Virus record (IMG/VR): IMGVR_UViG_3300038682_000093
Location: 1 to 29,572 of that record
DNA length: 29,572 nucleotides
Source of the DNA: a virus
Strand: one strand, 5' to 3'
Within the stretch, counting starts at the first letter, position 1, and every line of letters starts with the position of its first letter. Made by a program: the position numbers and the translations under genes. This document shows positions 29,556-29,572 of the stretch, in pieces. A model generated the notes under the pieces. It ran no database searches, had not been told where the DNA came from, and worked only from the letters and a program-made list of their open reading frames with translations.

Positions 29556-29572
29556 GATCGTGACTGGGAAAC
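29556..29572 (-). other. Random-PCR amplification primer, inverted copy (non-phage)
   Basis: GATCGTGACTGGGAAAC is the exact reverse complement of bases 1-17. Its presence in opposite orientation at both ends marks the contig as assembled from primer-tagged reads. Neither end is a natural genome terminus. Confidence 0.93.

Noticed and set aside
1-29572. Inverted terminal repeats of 17 bp
   Set aside because: The repeat is a known amplification primer in opposite orientation, not a natural genome end.
1-29572. CRISPR array, tRNA, integrase, reverse transcriptase or diversity-generating retroelement
   Set aside because: No spaced repeats, no tRNA cloverleaf noticed, and no protein with integrase or reverse-transcriptase motifs. 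The duplicated fibre domains show general divergence, not A-directed variation.

Overview
The window is a 29.5 kb stretch of a tailed double-stranded DNA bacteriophage carrying packaging, head, tail, lysis and virion-internal genes. It ends on both sides in a 17-base non-phage amplification primer (1-17 and, inverted, 29556-29572), so this is an assembled virome or amplicon contig. The small portal-adaptor-nozzle connector set, the lack of any tape-measure, tube or sheath gene, and the internal virion protein candidates point to a short-tailed podovirus-like phage. The host is very probably Gram-negative: there is a two-component spanin (inner-membrane Rz and lipoprotein Rz1), an M15 peptidoglycan peptidase and a predicted outer-membrane barrel resembling the lipid A deacylase PagL. 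The protein families (the triad at 4.1-6.4 kb, the connector proteins) are, from memory, typical of marine phages. No replication, integration, regulatory or tRNA gene is visible, so lifestyle cannot be read from this window.

Layout from the right. The small and large terminase genes (27446-29306) are the only confident plus-strand genes. To their right lies a GT/GC-rich non-coding tail with a minus-strand terminator and a possible truncated plus-strand gene. From a 73-base divergent gap (27373-27445) an almost gapless leftward series runs to the left end: portal, a 71-aa protein, scaffold with an 18-bp tandem repeat, HK97-fold major capsid protein followed by a hairpin, a 46-aa protein, two connector/adaptor proteins, a 44-aa protein, a PKD/Ig-like 322-aa protein, a 1207-aa probable tail fibre or spike with an Asp-box and a lectin-like domain, four small fibre-associated proteins, a 613-aa nozzle-like protein and a 199-aa fibre-like protein.

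The lysis cassette follows (12835 down to about 11250): M15 endolysin, holin candidate, Rz/Rz1 in overlapping frames, and a second holin candidate. Next comes the PagL-like barrel gene, then two adjacent paralogous LamG-like receptor-binding candidates (411 and 911 aa), a 95-aa protein, a 492/102/181-aa triad, a GNAT acetyltransferase, and two large probable internal or ejected virion proteins. A third gene is cut by the left edge of the contig; its apparent stop codon comes from the primer.

Almost every junction on the minus strand overlaps or abuts (TAATG, ATGA, 8-14 nt overlaps), so the block from portal to the left edge looks like one translationally coupled late unit. The 3.6-12.4 kb part is visibly AT-richer than the rest and holds the host-contact and lysis genes, consistent with an exchangeable module.
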